A stretch of DNA of 64,000 bases from Nitrospirales bacterium (GCA_029261295.1 JAJDBP010000036.1:16610-80609), one strand, 5' to 3'. Positions 37,788 through 47,650 are shown, numbered from the stretch's first letter. Numbers and translations are program-made. The notes: generated by a model not told the origin, from the letters alone.

Positions 37788-38537
37788 TTAGGCTTTTTTA
37801 GCTTTTTTCATCCGCCACAGTCCAAGACCGGCTAACCCTGACCCAAAGAGGACAATGGTACCCGGTTCTGGAACCGCACCAGTTGTTCCGGTTGTTCCCG
37901 TGGTGCCTGTCGTTCCGGTCGTGGGAAATTCAACAACTAATTTTTTCAATTTAAAGGAATCTCCGACTCCGCGCGCACCAATATGAAACATGGTACCTGT
38001 CACATCTCCGCCTAAATTGGAAAATACATAGGTGGCAGTTCCATTATTCGATCCATTCGATATAAAAATGGTATTCCCCTGCCCTACTCCATCGGTAAAC
38101 AAACTAAAATCATCCTGATCATTGGCGTCGGTTCCCGAACCGTCCCAATGGGTCACCGTCATAGACAGCAAGGTGACTTCACTCAAAAAGGTAAACTTCA
38201 CATCTTCGTCCGGTCCAGTGCTATCAATGAGATGTTGATCAGGACTACACCCGGTTGCCGCACCGCTTCCACTAGGGCCCTCAGAGCACACGACCAGTCC
38301 TGAGCTATTGGCTCCAACATTCGTGCGGGTGGGGGCAACGGTAGAGTTGGTGCCCCCAACAAACCCACCAACCGTCACCGTTTGGTTGGTTGAATTAGAG
38401 GTAAAATTAAGATCGCCTGTAGTCCAGGAATTGCTCGAAGAAAAATTAAACGTTTCGGATACGGCATGAGCCTGCGAGGCGACCAACATACACGACAGCG
38501 CTAACGCAGACGTGAGTAGTGTTCTTGAATGTTTCAT
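37788..38537 (-). CDS. PEP-CTERM sorting-domain protein
   Basis: An exported protein of 249 residues if started at ATG 38537, where GGAAGGGG lies upstream; an in-frame extension to 38723 would add residues lacking a signal. The signal peptide is LLTSALALSCMLVASQAHA. The body is rich in Ser, Thr, Gly and Asn and beta-strand-like. A GTTGTTGTTG linker leads to the sorting tail VPEPGTIVLFGSGLAGLGLW and a lysine-rich end. PEP-CTERM proteins are cleaved by exosortase and released to the surface or matrix; no exosortase gene is in the window. It is alone between a terminator and an AT-rich spacer. Confidence 0.9.
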   Translation of the reverse strand: MKHSRTLLTSALALSCMLVASQAHAVSETFNFSSSNSWTTGDLNFTSNSTNQTVTVGGFVGGTNSTVAPTRTNVGANSSGLVVCSEGPSGSGAATGCSPDQHLIDSTGPDEDVKFTFLSEVTLLSMTVTHWDGSGTDANDQDDFSLFTDGVGQGNTIFISNGSNNGTATYVFSNLGGDVTGTMFHIGARGVGDSFKLKKLVVEFPTTGTTGTTGTTGTTGAVPEPGTIVLFGSGLAGLGLWRMKKAKKA

Positions 38538-39037
38538 CAGCTTTTCCCCTTCCCGTGGGATACAGATCAATGAAAAGATAAAAGTATAAAAAAAATGAAT
38601 TGACCTGGTCTTACCTACGCTCATTAAAACACGTAGGTTACTTTCCGCACCAACTGACCAGAATGCTTCTATATATATAAGGTTAGCAAGATAGCTGCCA
38701 AGTTTTTTTTCGCATATTATCAATATGTTAGGTCTCTCACTTAAAGTCGTTTGTATATTATTGTCGAGATTTACAACAACATCTTTTTTGTTGGCAATCT
38801 ATTCCGTTATTTGAGTTTTTTCATTCCAGAGTATTTTTTTCACAAATCTCCATAAACAAAAGAAATTGTGAATCTTTAGACAGTAAATAACAAAAATGTA
38901 CTTAGGAAGATTGTACTATGTCGACTGAGAGAACAATTCAAGGACGTTTTGTTAGCCATCCCGACGATCAATGACCAAAAAAGGCGAGAGGAAAGAAAAA
39001 TAATTTAACCAGAGGCTGGCCAGGTTTTCCCATATAG
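38538..39037. other. AT-rich intergenic region
   Basis: About 500 bp with long A/T stretches between the PEP-CTERM gene and the DUF423 gene. No credible frame or RNA was seen. It should hold the PEP-CTERM promoter; several TATA-like boxes near 38670-38690 make a specific call unsafe. Confidence 0.5.
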
Positions 39038-39445
39038 TTAAAAAGGAGGGGTGCGGTCGTTCGATTCTGTTGCGGCAACCCGATAACCCCACGCTAAACA
39101 CCCCCACCCGATTAGAAAGGCCAGGCCTCCCAGCGGAGTGAGCATGCCAAGGGTCCGTATATCTGTGAGGGCCATCGTATAGAGACTTCCAGAAAAGATG
39201 AGAATCCCAATAAAGAAACTCCACCCGGCTTTGAGAAAAACTCGCTGATGGGACCATTGTAGACTTAACCCAGCAATGAGCATGGCTAAGGCATGCACTA
39301 AATGGTAGCGCACCCCCGTTTCAAACACGGTCATCATTTTTTCTGAAAGAATCGGCCTGAGGCCATGGGCACCAAATGCCCCCGCGGCCACCCCAATCCC
39401 TGCTGTGATAGCTCCAATCATTAAAATCCGTGTACGCATTTTCAT
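39038..39445 (-). CDS. DUF423 membrane protein (YgdD-like)
   Basis: A small inner-membrane protein of about 135 residues with four hydrophobic helices. Family marks are ITAGIGVAAGAFGAHGL near the start, FETGVRYHLVHALAMLIAGL and FSGSLYTMALTDIRTLGMLTPLGG. Function is unknown. ATG 39445 or 39439 are both possible starts; AAGGAC lies just upstream. Reading back to 39520 would overlap the DUF2061 gene and add residues with no family pattern. The DUF2061 gene ends 24 bp upstream, so the pair is cotranscribed. Confidence 0.9.
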   Translation of the reverse strand: MKMRTRILMIGAITAGIGVAAGAFGAHGLRPILSEKMMTVFETGVRYHLVHALAMLIAGLSLQWSHQRVFLKAGWSFFIGILIFSGSLYTMALTDIRTLGMLTPLGGLAFLIGWGCLAWGYRVAATESNDRTPPF

Positions 39446-39468
39446 GTCCTTCAAGTATTCAGCATCAG

Positions 39469-39690
39469 TTATGGGGAACTGGTTGGGGGAATTTCCCGCC
39501 CCCACCCGACCGTTTGCCAAATTCGTTCATGGCCCCAATACAACCCTATTTTTATGAGCGAATCACTCGCGCCCGCAAACAAGGCCATCGAGACTTCTCC
39601 TGAAATGACCCAGACCACGATGGTGGTGACTAACGTCGCAATCACGCGCCAACTCATGCCTTTCACGACACTCCGTAAATGTGTTTCCAT
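39469..39690 (-). CDS. DUF2061 membrane protein
   Basis: A 73-residue protein matching the short DUF2061 pattern: SVVKGMSWRVIATLVTTIVVW, then SMALFAGASDSLIKIGLYWGHERIW. Two transmembrane helices. Function is unknown; some members are fused to or adjoin sulfur-assimilation genes, which is not the case here. It directly precedes the DUF423 gene. Confidence 0.9.
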   Translation of the reverse strand: METHLRSVVKGMSWRVIATLVTTIVVWVISGEVSMALFAGASDSLIKIGLYWGHERIWQTVGWGREIPPTSSP

Positions 39691-39792
39691 ATGAAGCCTC
39701 TTACCCTATCAATTAATATTCGATGGAAATAACTTTTTTTCAAAAATGTCCGTTGTGAGTGCTCTATTCCCTATTTATCCCTCAGGGAGCCT

Positions 39793-40242
39793 CTACTTTT
39801 TCTTGGCTTTCGTTCCTTTTTTCGCATACACAAAATCCTCTAACGAATAATGATCGAGTACCGAAGCAATCGCATTTCTCACGTCTAACATAATGCCCTG
39901 TATTGGACAGGTGGCTGTATCGGCATGCGGGCAATCTTCACATTTGTGATACGCGGTTTGACTGACACAGGCGATGGGCGCTAACGGCCCATCTAAAATT
40001 CGAATGATTTTTCCTAATGTAATTTCCTTGGGATCCTTAATCAGAAACACCCCGCCATTGATGCCCCGACGACTCCCAATCAATCCGGCATTCTTCAGGG
40101 CTAAGAGGATGGTCTCTAAAAACCCTAATGGAATGTTTTGTCGCTCGGCTAACCCTTTTCGTTGCACCAGCCCATGCCCATATTCTTGGGTTAATTCAAT
40201 CAAGGCCCGTAAACCATATTCACTTTTTTTGGAAAAACGCAT
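39793..40242 (-). CDS. Rrf2-family transcription regulator with cysteine cluster
   Basis: A 149-residue regulator. The winged-helix start is MRFSKKSEYGLRALIEL, with GLAERQNIPLGFLETILLALKNAGLI as the recognition region and RGINGGVFLIKDP as the wing. Three to four cysteines follow in CVSQTAYHKCEDCPHADTATC, typical of Fe-S-binding members such as IscR and NsrR that sense iron-sulfur status, NO or redox. Its target is not certain; no iron-sulfur assembly genes are near. It has its own promoter region upstream and an apparently separate transcript. Confidence 0.92.
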   Translation of the reverse strand: MRFSKKSEYGLRALIELTQEYGHGLVQRKGLAERQNIPLGFLETILLALKNAGLIGSRRGINGGVFLIKDPKEITLGKIIRILDGPLAPIACVSQTAYHKCEDCPHADTATCPIQGIMLDVRNAIASVLDHYSLEDFVYAKKGTKAKKK

Positions 40243-40321
40243 GAAACACCATGAAGTTAACTAAGTTAGTAAACAATTATACCATAGATCGTATCATTCA
40301 CGCTATGCCACGACCATTATT

Positions 40322-41962
40322 TTACGGTGAATGAAAGGCGCAAGGGCGACGTTGGACTTCAGGCAAGTTACAAATTCTTCCATCCACACGCGGAGCAATC
40401 GGATTCTCACTCTCATGAAGAAGCGATTGAATTCGTTCTTTGAGGGAGAAGAGGACGGAGGTCCACTTGAGACCTTTAAGCATATGATATCCGTCCCCGC
40501 CTTTACTCAAAAATTTGTTGGTGACAATCTGAAGCGGTCTATCAGGCAGCTCTTTTAATTTTCCGTTGTGAAAAAGTTTAAGGTTCTGAATACGCTGGCC
40601 TTCCGGATTGCGAGGATCATGTTGGTACGCTAATCCGCTGACTTGAAGCCAATGCCCTTGCCCCACCCAATCTTCTGCGGATCGTTCCAATACGGCCTTC
40701 AATTGTTCCTTGGACAGCTCTGTTCGTACTAATTCACTGTCGTAAAACAAGAGTTCTTCTATTTGGCGCCGAGTGATGGGACCCGAAGGAATAGTTTGGT
40801 TCACCCTGAGAGCGCCGGAATTGAGAAACGCGATATCCGCATCGCGAGAAGCGGCACGAACATGATCAACCACCCAATTCCCTAAATTGGTTTCATATCG
40901 ACGAATTTCTAATTCCTCTCCATTTAAAGGAACAGCCGTCTTTCCAACGATTGCCTGAAGACAACCACCCTCTTCATGGTTTTCAGAACAAAACCATTTC
41001 TCATGGTTGGTTAAAATTCGATCGACATTCCCCAGCATAATTGGGTCCGGGGCAAGCTTTCCACGCTTGAGAAATCGATAACCAAAAGAGATATATGGCT
41101 TTTCCCCGATCATCTGTATGCGCACGACTGTAGCCGTCCGCGCATCGGCATCGGCTTTCAAAATCCAACGCCCATCGACTTCGATATGATGCCGTTGATG
41201 TTCATGACCCCCAATGATCAGATCTGGCCCCGACTCCCCTAGCTCCTCAAGAATTTCACGATCTTTATCGAGAGCAAGATGCGTGAGGGCGATCACAACT
41301 TCGGCTCCTCGCTCACGTAAGTTTTTTGTCTGCTCACGTGCAACTTCCACTGGATTTAGAAATTGATCTACATACCCAATTTGGGCCGCCGACTTTCTAT
41401 CAGTCGTGAGACCAAACAGGCCCACACGGACATCCCCACTTTCGACTATCCTGGAAGCCGTTAAATTCTTCGAAGCTACGACTGACTCCCCATTTTCTTG
41501 AGTAAACTGGATATTCGCCCCTAACCATTGAAACTCTGATCGGTCAATATGGGTTTGTAAGAGCGCAGCATCTTTTCGTAATGATCGATCAAATTCATGG
41601 TTTCCAAAGACCACGAACATGCGCGGATCAAATTTTCCCGTCGCCCCATCAAGCGCATTCATCATCTCGACCATATGAGCCCCTTGCGTCCATTCCGAAA
41701 CCAGCGAGGAAAATAAAAAATCTCCCGCATGGAGAAAGAGCAAATCAGGGTTTTGTCGCTCCAGTTGGTCCCGGAGTGTTCGAATAAGACTAAGGCCGCC
41801 GCGTTGTCCTTCCTCCACCCCTTCAATCCGATACACATCATTAATAGCCAGAACCACCAGTTCACGATCAGACTGAACCTGGGCACAGACGAAGAACGGA
41901 ACGATAAGGAACGTGAGCATAAACGCAGTCGCCACCAAGCCCTTCACACAGCATTTCATCAT
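40322..41962 (-). CDS. 5'-nucleotidase/metallophosphoesterase, exported
   Basis: About 546 residues from ATG 41962 (TTG 41977 would add five). The signal peptide is GLVATAFMLTFLIVPFFVCAQ. The N-terminal metallophosphoesterase domain has LAINDVYRIEG, the metal motif LFLHAGDFLFSS, FVVFGNHEFD and IGGHEHQRHH. The C-terminal domain has NSGALRVNQTIPSGPITRRQIEELLFYDSEL, as in UshA-type enzymes, which hydrolyse nucleotides in the periplasm. The metal ligand in the first motif is altered: the usual DxHG is NDVYR here. Other ligands look intact. The gene stands alone before the insertion-sequence region. Confidence 0.88.
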   Translation of the reverse strand: MMKCCVKGLVATAFMLTFLIVPFFVCAQVQSDRELVVLAINDVYRIEGVEEGQRGGLSLIRTLRDQLERQNPDLLFLHAGDFLFSSLVSEWTQGAHMVEMMNALDGATGKFDPRMFVVFGNHEFDRSLRKDAALLQTHIDRSEFQWLGANIQFTQENGESVVASKNLTASRIVESGDVRVGLFGLTTDRKSAAQIGYVDQFLNPVEVAREQTKNLRERGAEVVIALTHLALDKDREILEELGESGPDLIIGGHEHQRHHIEVDGRWILKADADARTATVVRIQMIGEKPYISFGYRFLKRGKLAPDPIMLGNVDRILTNHEKWFCSENHEEGGCLQAIVGKTAVPLNGEELEIRRYETNLGNWVVDHVRAASRDADIAFLNSGALRVNQTIPSGPITRRQIEELLFYDSELVRTELSKEQLKAVLERSAEDWVGQGHWLQVSGLAYQHDPRNPEGQRIQNLKLFHNGKLKELPDRPLQIVTNKFLSKGGDGYHMLKGLKWTSVLFSLKERIQSLLHESENPIAPRVDGRICNLPEVQRRPCAFHSP

Positions 41963-42117
41963 GATCAACAATACCAAAACACCCTTCTTAGTTCCTTCCT
42001 GGATATATAACGACTTTACCGGTTCTGCCGTTTCCTAAACATAGCCCTGGGATTAGGTAGGAGTCCACTGGGACATGGAGAGAGAAATTTGGTCTTCCCC
42101 TGATTCTGTCGACAGGT

Positions 42118-42242
42118 TAGTAAAGTGTTTGTAAGTACTGTTCAGCATACACTCCTGGGGCCAATCCCTCGGAATAGGAATGCCTCCGGCGGCGATTATA
42201 AAACCGTTCAATATAGTCAAAGATATCTGTTCGCGCGGGCCT
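42118..42242 (-). pseudogene. IS3-family transposase C-terminal fragment
   Basis: On the minus strand the frame reads PARTDIFDYIERFYNRRRRH, then SYSEGLAPGVYAEQYLQTLY and stops at 42118. The stretch YIERFYNRRRRHS is the IS3 OrfB end signature. The rest of the gene is missing: the IS256-type element begins at the broken side, and no IS3 sequence is found beyond it. Confidence 0.8.
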
Positions 42243-43556
42243 GTCAAGTTACTTGTGTAACTGCTTGTGGGTTAATCTCTTATCGGGACTCGATCTCCTA
42301 AGCGGATCGCAAATTGATTGAGTGCCCGTTTCCACTTCGAAATAGGCATCGTCCATTTTTTTCGCAATCCGTTGCATCCCCAGATAGAGCACTTTCAATA
42401 TGGCCTCATCAGTCGGGAAGGCTCCTCGCTTTTTAAGTACCTTGCGTAATGAGAAATTGAGGGACTCAATCAGATTGGTGGTATAAATGACTGTTCGAAT
42501 TTCTGGAGGGTAATAAAAGAACACCGTCAGCCGCGCCCAGTCCCGTCGCCAGTTCGTACTAAAGTGGGATTGGTAGCATCCCACGTCAGAGTTAACTGCT
42601 CTAACGCATCTTCTGCTTCTGCAAGCGTCGACGCTCCGTAAATCCCCCGCAGATCCCGCGCCACGGGCCGCCGCTCTTCCGGGCGACATACCGCAAGGAT
42701 TGCCGGATTTTATGCACAAGACAGAGTTGAACATGAGTCTGCGGGAAGACCGTCTCCAAGGCTTCCGGGAGGCAGGTCAACCTATCCACACAGGCCACAA
42801 AGCAATCCGTTATGCCACGCCGCTGCAAGTCCGGAAAGACCGCTAACCAAAACTTGGCGCCTTCGGTTTCACCGACCCAGATCCCCAACAATTCTTTCTC
42901 GCCCTGCAGATTCACCCCCAAGGGCACATAGACCACTTTGGTCTTAACGGCTCCCTCGTGCCGGGATTTCACAAACAGACAATCAAAGTAGAGAATGGGA
43001 TACCCCCCCTCCAAGAGCCGACTCTGCCACAGCCGGACATCATCTAAGACCGCATCCGTAATGGTGGAGATGAGCGTCGGGGAGACCTCGGGCCCATACA
43101 CCTCTTCGAGATGCCCTTGGATTTCCCCAGTCGTGAGTCCATGGGCATACAGCACCAAGACTTATCGTCAAAGCCCTCCAAACGCCGCTCACGTTTTTTG
43201 ACCACTGACGGCTCGAAGGTCCCTGCTCGATCCCGCGGGACCTCGAGCTCTACGGCGGCTTGATCCGTCTGAACGGTCTTGGCACTGGTACCATTCCGTG
43301 TATCCTCACCTTTTGGCCTGGAGCGGGCATGAGGGACATAGCCCAGATGATTCGTTCGTTCGGCCAGCGGCGCTCGTTGCACTATCCGTTTCGTCAACCC
43401 TTTTAATAACCCATTTTCCCCAAGAATATCCTTGGGCGAATCACAGTCCTTCAATAAATCATCTAACAACGCATCAGTTTTCGTGTGGTGCTTGGTCATC
43501 AGTCCTCCTTATTCAATAGAACAGTCATGATAACCAGTTACACACTTAATCTTACA
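42243..43556 (-). mobile_element. IS256-type insertion sequence with imperfect terminal repeats
   Basis: The element is about 1.3 kb, the usual IS256 size. Reading inward, the left end has TTGTGTAACTG (from 42253) and the right end AGTGTGTAACTGG (to about 43532), giving imperfect inverted ends with core TGTGTAACTG. It contains one frameshifted transposase gene. No target duplication was evident by eye. Confidence 0.75.
42249..43499 (-). pseudogene. IS256-family transposase, frameshifted
   Basis: Three frames together make a mutator-type transposase: the start at 43499 (MTKHHTKTDALLDDLLKDC), a middle from about 43158 (LYAHGLTTGEIQGHLEEVYG, with the first catalytic Asp in YFDCLFVK and the second in VACVDRL), and an end from about 42600 (catalytic Glu in TNLIESLNFSLRK). 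Shifts occur near 43160 and between about 42600 and 42700. The catalytic residues remain, so decay is recent, but the protein cannot be made in one piece without frameshifting. Confidence 0.85.
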
Positions 43557-43745
43557 AGCCCGGTCCTGGAAGCGCGTCACTCGACATAACAATATCGCCC
43601 TCGACGCAATCCGCAGGCCTTCTGGACTTGGGGAAGGCGTCAAGTTTTACTCTCATGGCATTAAGTTGATAAAGCTAAATTCGCTATACATAGGTTTGCC
43701 CTTCCCATCAAGGACTTGTACAATTCCAGCAACGTGTTTCTTGGC

Positions 43746-44114
43746 ATGATTATAGAATATATCCATCTAATTTTAATTGTGTCGGGAGTGGCCACGATGG
43801 TGGTTATCGTCCAATTCATCGCCCCACGTCCTGCTCTAAAACTTTTCTTTGAGGTTGAGACTTTTGAGGCTTCTACACTTCTCTTGGCTAGACATTGGGG
43901 TTTACTTATCTTTTTAGTTGGTGGGTTGCTTGTTTATAGCGCCTACGATCCAACTACGCGCGATCCTGTCCTTGTCGTGGCAAGTCTTGAAAAAATAGCC
44001 TTTTCCGGCCTTGTGTTCTTTGGTCCTGGAAAAAGGACGGCAATCGCAACAATTGCAGCGGCCGGTGACTCGGCCTTTGTAGTGCTGTATCTTTTGTATT
44101 TCTTGGGACTCTAG
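43746..44114 (+). CDS. small four-helix membrane protein, hypothetical
   Basis: A protein of about 122 residues from ATG 43746 (TTG 43716 is possible but less likely). It has four hydrophobic stretches: IHLILIVSGVATMVVIVQFI, ARHWGLLIFLVGGLLVYSA, KIAFSGLVFFG and FVVLYLLYFLGL. It has conserved-looking residues such as ARHWG. No family was recognised. No ribosome site is evident. It lies 190 bp after the IS256-type element and may be accessory. Confidence 0.6.
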   Translation: MIIEYIHLILIVSGVATMVVIVQFIAPRPALKLFFEVETFEASTLLLARHWGLLIFLVGGLLVYSAYDPTTRDPVLVVASLEKIAFSGLVFFGPGKRTAIATIAAAGDSAFVVLYLLYFLGL

Positions 44115-44688
44115 TGAGAATCAAGCCCTGTGGCCCTGAAAATTTTATTATCTTTTCGCTGCCGTGGCCAAAGATTGCTGATCCTTTGGCCGTCCCTAAT
44201 TAATATCGCGTAGGGGGCCTTCGGGAAGTCGTATTGAGCCACCACCTTTGGTGGGAATCCACACCGACACTCCGAAGGTGAAGCTTCTCCCCCTCCGGGA
44301 CAGCGGTACTTTCTCTGACAAGCTGTTGATCAAGATACAGATGTGCGTGATATCTTAGTCCATCCACCTGGCAATCAGCGCGCGGTGGAGCAGTTTTTTT
44401 CGAAGACTCTTGAAAGATGAAGCAAGCGGATCTAGGCGAGTTGTGACCAAGAATCTGCTGAACTATGCGGTCACACCGTAGCTCGTTATGCCCTCTGCCA
44501 CTCACAATAACCCGTATGGTCAAATATAACTCGACCTAACAATTTCTCGAAGATTTCCCTCAAAACCTCAGGCCTCCGCTTCCACTTGTCTCTCCCCACC
44601 TCGATCTCCAATACTCCACACCAAAATTAATGCCATGATCAGGGAAAAGGCAATGGATTACTTATGCCCGCTGGCAACCCAATAATTC
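44115..44688. other. intergenic region with no supported gene
   Basis: About 570 bp. A minus-strand frame at 44200-44523 lacks family features and a convincing ribosome site. I see no RNA or repeat. The composition differs from the neighbouring gene, consistent with scarred accessory DNA. Confidence 0.4.
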
Positions 44689-46560
44689 TTAGTTGGCTCT
44701 AACACGGTGCCACTCCTCGAGCTTTTGCATCGTATATCGGTAACCAAGATCAGCAAGGTCATCAATTGCTTTCGGGTCAAATTGAAGTGTTCCAAACTTT
44801 CCCACTGGAGGGTCTAAGTAAAGAGCGATTGTGGTTCCCCAGCGGTCCAACATTTCTCGTCGACTATGAATGGTGGCAAGCTCACTCGCCCGGTTGAGAA
44901 TACTGCCAATGTTTGGAACCTTAATTGTTGGCTGAAGGGGATTGATTCTGCTCCATAGGGTTTCCCAGCCAGAAAGACTAGCACCGTAAGGAGGGTTGTT
45001 GGCCAGATCTTCTTGGAGACCCACATCCACAGCAATAACCAATCCATCCTGACAAAACCTGGTCATTTCATCAATTGGTAGGTTGTTCAGCAACCCCCCA
45101 TCTACGAGAAGATCTCCCTCATCCGGCACCGGAGGGAAAATCCCTGGAAGGCTGGTACTGGCACGAAGGCTTCTCCACAGTGAGCCTGTACGGTGAATTT
45201 TTATTTTGGCGGAAGTTAAGTTGGAAGAAACACAGAAAAATGGGACCCATAAATCCTCGATCTGTGTAGCGCCAAACTCTTTGGCAAGACCCCTGGCTGC
45301 CCGGCGACCAGCAAATAAGGCCGTAATGGGAAGAGTGTAGTCGAGGAGAGACCGATAGTGTAGCTTGGTTAATTTGATCATGGTCTCATAATCGAATTCA
45401 AAGGCAAATTGGGCTGCAAAGGTCGCCCCCGAACTGGTCCCACAAACGAAATCGACCGGGATGTTAGCTTCTTTCAGAGCCCGAATCACGCCTATATGAG
45501 CGAATCCGCGGGCTCCACCCCCACCAAGGACCAGGCCTATAGCGCGGCCATTAAGGGTCCGCGCCAGGCGTTCAAAATCCGAATTGGAATCCCAGCGAAG
45601 ATGGTAATGCCTCTCCACTTGTCGTGAAGCAAGCCAAGGGAGAGTCTGAGTAGGCCGTTGACTGCCATTTGGGTGGATCAGAATCAGAGTTTGTTGAACA
45701 AAAGAGGTCTCAGCTCCCCGACGTAGGAGGGCCTCCTCAATCTGACCACGTGCAGGGTCTCGTCCTTCCTGTCCTAGAATAAGAATATGGTCAGCTCGCC
45801 GAATACACCTCTTAGTCCATTCCGTGACCTGAGGGTCAGATTCAAAGAGGATGAATTTAAACTTGTCCTCTTGGTCATTTAACCAATCATCCATTTGGTT
45901 GGGGGTAATGGCTTCTGGATTTTCCTGGTCGCTTCCCCTACCCCAGGTGGTTTCGAATCGGCGGCTACTCAAATGCAACGTTGCCCCAAAAGTGTTCAGG
46001 GCGGCTGCAAGTCGTGTAGTGAAATCGGTTAGAGGTAAATTTTGGCTGGTAGGCACCACGGCAATATTACATAATGGGGTTCCTGCACGGAGTCGATTTC
46101 TTTCTCCCAGCCGTTTTTGGCTTTCTCCCAGACGTTTAGCAATTATTTTTGCGACATTAATCATGACCCGTGGATTTTTTTCTACCACATGGTGGTAAGC
46201 TTCAACGGAGAGGGTGACAAGATGGGTATCACGGATAGCCCGAACCGTGGCCGACCGTGGTTCCTTTGTTAGAAGGGACATTTCCCCGACCATCTCACCA
46301 CGACCGAGCTCAGCAATGAACTCTTCTCCGCCTCCTTCACTTTCAACGAGGACGCGAAGCCGTCCATTGATGACAATGTACAAACCGTCCTCAATCTCCC
46401 CCTGACGAAAGAGCGTTTCATTGGGGAACAAAAAAATCCATTCGACTGCGGCTGCAATCTCGTACAGTGTTGCCTCATCCACCTCGGAAAATAATCCGGT
46501 AGAGCGGAGGCGAACGACAAGATCGGTGTTTGACAGATAGAAAGGTGAAAAATTCTTCAT
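44689..46560 (-). CDS. cyclic-nucleotide-binding domain fused to patatin-like phospholipase
   Basis: A 623-residue protein. The N-terminal cNMP domain (about residues 18-140) has FPNETLFRQGEIEDGLYIVING and GEMVGEMSLLTKEPRSATVRA, where the final Arg contacts the cyclic nucleotide phosphate. A middle region (about 160-320) is Rossmann-like. The patatin domain has the oxyanion motif GLVLGGGGARGFAHIG near residue 340, the nucleophile in GTSSG near 374 and the catalytic Asp in VDGGLLNNLP near 486. It should be a lipase gated by a cyclic nucleotide, as in NTE-type proteins. It is one of three cNMP-domain fusions in this region. Confidence 0.92.
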   Translation of the reverse strand: MKNFSPFYLSNTDLVVRLRSTGLFSEVDEATLYEIAAAVEWIFLFPNETLFRQGEIEDGLYIVINGRLRVLVESEGGGEEFIAELGRGEMVGEMSLLTKEPRSATVRAIRDTHLVTLSVEAYHHVVEKNPRVMINVAKIIAKRLGESQKRLGERNRLRAGTPLCNIAVVPTSQNLPLTDFTTRLAAALNTFGATLHLSSRRFETTWGRGSDQENPEAITPNQMDDWLNDQEDKFKFILFESDPQVTEWTKRCIRRADHILILGQEGRDPARGQIEEALLRRGAETSFVQQTLILIHPNGSQRPTQTLPWLASRQVERHYHLRWDSNSDFERLARTLNGRAIGLVLGGGGARGFAHIGVIRALKEANIPVDFVCGTSSGATFAAQFAFEFDYETMIKLTKLHYRSLLDYTLPITALFAGRRAARGLAKEFGATQIEDLWVPFFCVSSNLTSAKIKIHRTGSLWRSLRASTSLPGIFPPVPDEGDLLVDGGLLNNLPIDEMTRFCQDGLVIAVDVGLQEDLANNPPYGASLSGWETLWSRINPLQPTIKVPNIGSILNRASELATIHSRREMLDRWGTTIALYLDPPVGKFGTLQFDPKAIDDLADLGYRYTMQKLEEWHRVRAN

Positions 46561-46699
46561 TGAGGTTTCCGATGGTTTTTTACCTGCGACGGTTTATCAT
46601 GATTTTCTTTAAAAAGTTGGGGGTTTGCCTTGACCCGCAAAAAAAAAGGCGAGAAATTGGCAAGAGGCGCGTAAAAAGAATCAGACGGCTGACTCCTTT

Positions 46700-47045
46700 G
46701 GTTTTTGTCTGCACTCCATTCACATACCTCATCCAACGATACATATCTGCTATCAGTTTCTAATGTTTCACTTGGCGAAACGCTTGCTCCGCTACTAACA
46801 GCACCTTCCAGATTACGACCGTCGCCTTCTTCACTCGCTTCAATCACTTCGCCGCATCCGTGCGGAGCCGAGCGGCGGAAAATGGGGACGCGACCGAATT
46901 GATCGTCCGCACATACTGCCAGTGTACCTTCGGGGATCGGTAGAAAGTCACCATACGTTCCCAGGCAGCCTCCACGCATTCGGCGGCTACAGCGTAGCTG
47001 TGTGGCACACACCAGTGCACGAACTGCTCGCGTCGCCGTCCACTT
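46700..47045 (-). pseudogene. decayed IS256-type transposase (C-terminal part)
   Basis: On the minus strand one frame reads FVHWCVPHSYAVAAECVEAA, WERMVTFYRSPKVHWQYVRT, INSVASPFSAARLRTDAAK, then TGA, KRVKKATVVIWKVLLVAEQA, TAG and ADMYRWMRYVNGVQTKTK. This matches the C-terminal region of mutator-type transposases (WERMVTFY, HW, TNPVESPF, RLRTDAAK, WKTLLVAE). The catalytic glutamate position reads Ala (NSVAS). Two stops confirm decay. It is a different subtype from the element at 42.2 kb. Confidence 0.75.
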
Positions 47046-47514
47046 CACGACGATTCGAACCCTAAAGCAGGACGTTCATTCTTCCCTCACCCCGCTTGTC
47101 CTGGCATCTCCAGGACTCTTCCAAACGAAAATGGCGTCATTTGGCAACCCTGCCCTGGCCACAGTTGTAGTATCACCCCCAATGCTAGTCATGCGAATTG
47201 TTGAAATGGCTTCCCGACCTTAATGACCCGTGGCGGCGGCGGGTGGTTTCCAGACAAGCTGTCCCGGCGGATCTGAATGTGATTCTATCGCCTTGGGGGT
47301 TTATTTTTCCAATAATAATCAAGCAAACTTCTCGCAGTTTTGCAATAATCTGTCCGACGGAAAGAGTACAGTTTTCAACTTCCCTCCATATAAAGAACGA
47401 GATTGGACCGGCCCTTCACACAAAACCCGGACCGATTTCAGGGGGCCAGGTCCATCATTTCAGCATGGTCGTGTTAGGCCATCTGGGTCTGCATGGGATA
47501 CAAATCTTTACGGA
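47046..47514. other. non-coding scarred region
   Basis: No intact gene. Frames on both strands are interrupted or lack protein-like composition. It separates two transposase remnants and is probably insertion-sequence debris. Confidence 0.4.
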
Positions 47515-47650
47515 GAGGTTCAGCTCACGGAGGACACGGGATCGCACCCGCAACCCTCGCCAGCGCGGCGAGGCGGTCAGCAAGTTCGCAAACACGAGCT
47601 TCAAAGTGGCCGTTTCGGTCTGGAAGTGCGGAATGACCTTCCTCAGCTTG
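47515..47650 (-). pseudogene. second transposase C-terminal remnant
   Basis: The minus strand reads RKVIPHFQTETATLKLVFAN then LLTASPRWRGLRVRSRVLRE and LNLSVK. The pattern HFQTETATLKLVxANLLTASxRWRGLRV is like the end of another mutator-type transposase subgroup. It has no intact upstream part. The identification is from memory of the pattern. Confidence 0.45.

Noticed and set aside
44200..44523. Minus-strand frame of 107 residues
   Set aside because: No recognisable domain, no ribosome site and irregular composition; probably chance.
46557..47048. Minus-strand frame of 163 residues
   Set aside because: A shadow of the decayed transposase, which is read in another frame.
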